Assembly: GCA_029207755.1 (NCBI GenBank)
Contig: JARCOQ010000001.1
Coordinates: forward strand, 93,871,640-93,935,639
Reading direction: 5' to 3'
Source: Chamaea fasciata
Lineage: Eukaryota > Chordata > Aves > Passeriformes > Sylviidae
DNA length: 64,000 nt
Shown: piece by piece, positions 62,671-64,000 of the stretch
How positions within the stretch are numbered: position 1 is the stretch's first letter
Layout of the letters: each line of letters starts with the position of its first letter
Notes under the pieces: generated by a model
Databases searched by the model: none
Seen by the model: only the letters and a program-made list of their open reading frames with translations
What the model was told of the DNA's origin: nothing
Position numbers and translations under genes: made by a program

Positions 62671-63261
62671 CCGATAAATACTAATTTATTCTCTGTAAAT
62701 ATGCATTTGTCAAACCCACATTACTGTGCTTAATACAGTGGTAATTAGGTCAAATCTATTATCTGTGAGATATATAAGAATATATTCAAATCTCTGACTC
62801 AGAGCATTCATTGTGTATCATTTCAAAAATTAAAAGGTAGAAGAAAAGCCACAAAGTTAATGCACAGGCTATCCTGTCCTTTTATTTTGACAATGATGCA
62901 AGTCCAAAGTATATACTTGTGCAGTGTTACTTGATGATAACTCTGAAAGCATGTGGCACCCTAGTTTTGGTGTCTTTTTACAAATGAGAAAAATGACTGT
63001 ACCTGATGTTGGGCTTACATGAGAAACTGTGACCAGATCTGAGGTAGGAGTTTATGGTGTGACCTGAAACTAGGCAGGTTTTCTGTTGTTCAAGTTTAAT
63101 TTTAGATGTTCTGTGGAATTCCAACTTAAACCAAGCATGAGGTTAGCTCTGTAAAGATCCTAAAATGGAACTTGATTAGTTAACTGATAGGTCCTTGTTG
63201 TTAAGGGCCTACCTTTGGATTTTTTTTTTTTTAATATAATACTGAATTTAGGAATGGCAGG

Positions 63262-63365
63262 TATTAAGGGGCTCAGTAATCTAGCAGAAAAGGATGTAGC
63301 TTCCAATGGCTGGAAGATGTGACCAGTAAATTTGAATATGAAATAAAGCGTAATACCAGTGAAGA
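63262..63365 (+). mobile_element. left part of an old CR1, apparently interrupted by a younger CR1
   Basis: GGGGCTCAGTAATCTAGCAG, TCCAATGGCTGGAAGATG, TAAATTTGAATATGAAATAA and GCGTAA occur in the order of an old amniote CR1 3' region. The match breaks off near 63365 and appears to resume after 63490. Confidence 0.72.
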
Positions 63366-63394
63366 TTAGCATATCCAAAGGCAGGCAAGGAAGT

Positions 63395-63489
63395 TGGTGA
63401 AGTACCTAGAGACTTAGTAGTGCTGCATTAATGGCTGGACTTGATGGTCATAGAGGTCTTTTCCAACATTAATGATACTATGATTCTAC
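63395..63489 (+). mobile_element. short bird-type CR1 3' end
   Basis: TGGCTGGACTTGATGGTCAT, AGAGGTCTTTTCCAAC, ATTAATGATACTATGATTCT is the terminal sequence of a bird-type CR1. Less than 100 bases survive, typical of extreme 5' truncation during reverse transcription. Confidence 0.85.
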
Positions 63490-63690
63490 AGGATGTTTGC
63501 CCACTGAACGTCAATACCAGTGGAGGTGGGATTGCCCTACTTCTTGCTGTCATTTTAGATTGTTGGGTTTAGGCAAGAGGAAGTTCTAAGGTTAATACAG
63601 GGACAATAGAGTGGAATTTACTGCCCTGAGATATAAGTCATACAGGATCATCTTACAATTCCTTTTAGCTGTGAAATCTTGGAATCTATC
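63490..63690 (+). mobile_element. right part of the interrupted old CR1
   Basis: GAGGAAGTTCTAAGGTTAATAC and, at the end, CAGGATCATCTTACAATTCC...TTGGAATCTATC match the last bases of the same old CR1 type seen at 63262-63365. A linker of about 70 bases after the young CR1 is poorly matched. Confidence 0.6.
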
Positions 63691-64000
63691 CTGCATATTA
63701 AGCCAAATTTGTATGTTTGCGTTCTTCCCTTACCTGCCCTGTTCTACTTAGAAATGTCTTCACTACTTTATTCCATTCAGATTACTTTAATCAAGGGGAG
63801 AGAGCCTAGGTAAAATAGGAAATCTGACCTCCCAAGCTCTAAAGGAGCTGGATGGTAACATATGAGAAGTGACAGTAGAGGAGAAGGAAAAGACATTAAA
63901 AATTTGATTTCATGAACTTCAGCTTTATAGATAGGAAGAAGTCAGAAGTAATTATGTATTACTCTGCATTTATCATTAAATCCTGTAAGTGACAGTCAAC
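63691..64000. other. unique sequence to the end of the window, no gene seen
   Basis: Nothing recognised. Confidence 0.45.

Noticed and set aside
1..64000. A novel multi-gene system such as a defence island, biosynthetic cluster or integrated virus
   Set aside because: No series of intact genes, no operon-like spacing and no viral genes are present. The window is vertebrate non-coding DNA with transposon fragments.

Overview
The window reads as non-coding DNA from a bird, most likely a songbird (passerine). It is AT-rich. It carries many fragments of CR1 retrotransposons (LINEs), several with the avian-type 3' end built from ATTCTATG-like repeats. It has one solo endogenous-retrovirus LTR, which resembles passerine LTRs as I remember them, and nothing that looks like Alu, L1 or other mammalian repeats. 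No open reading frame can be supported as a cellular protein-coding gene. The longer ones lie in CR1 copies, in a CpG-rich stretch, or across simple repeats. The best description is a gene desert or a very large intron. No RNA gene, CRISPR array, bacterial feature or coherent multi-gene system is present.

Layout. Positions 1-4.2 kb hold an LTR-like fragment (about 377-700), a clean solo LTR (1832-2523) with a 5-bp target-site duplication, and a small palindrome-rich minisatellite (3937-4153). From 4.2 to 12.5 kb the sequence is unique, AT-rich DNA with simple repeats. Positions 12541-13866 hold the best CR1 copy, on the minus strand, with readable reverse-transcriptase motifs. From 14 to 20.5 kb the sequence is unique, with one conserved-looking stretch near 17.3-17.8 kb.

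The most gene-like part is 20.57-23.1 kb. It has a CpG island (20577-21490) with a perfect RFX-type X-box palindrome, then an AT-rich stretch that looks like a conserved regulatory element, a second short CpG-rich block (22035-22230), and another enhancer-like stretch. This could be the promoter and first exon of a gene or long non-coding RNA that continues outside the window. I cannot name the gene, and I see no supported coding exon.

From 23 to 64 kb, unique AT-rich DNA alternates with CR1 fragments of several ages (about 32.6, 33.3, 41.1, 47.7, 48.2, 52.4, 62.4 and 63.3 kb). The last of these is an old CR1 apparently interrupted by a younger one. There is also a 290-bp pyrimidine tract (36180-36472) and several perfect short hairpins. 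Any function here is probably regulatory (promoter and enhancers). All repeat-family calls come from memory of consensus patterns, not from a database search.
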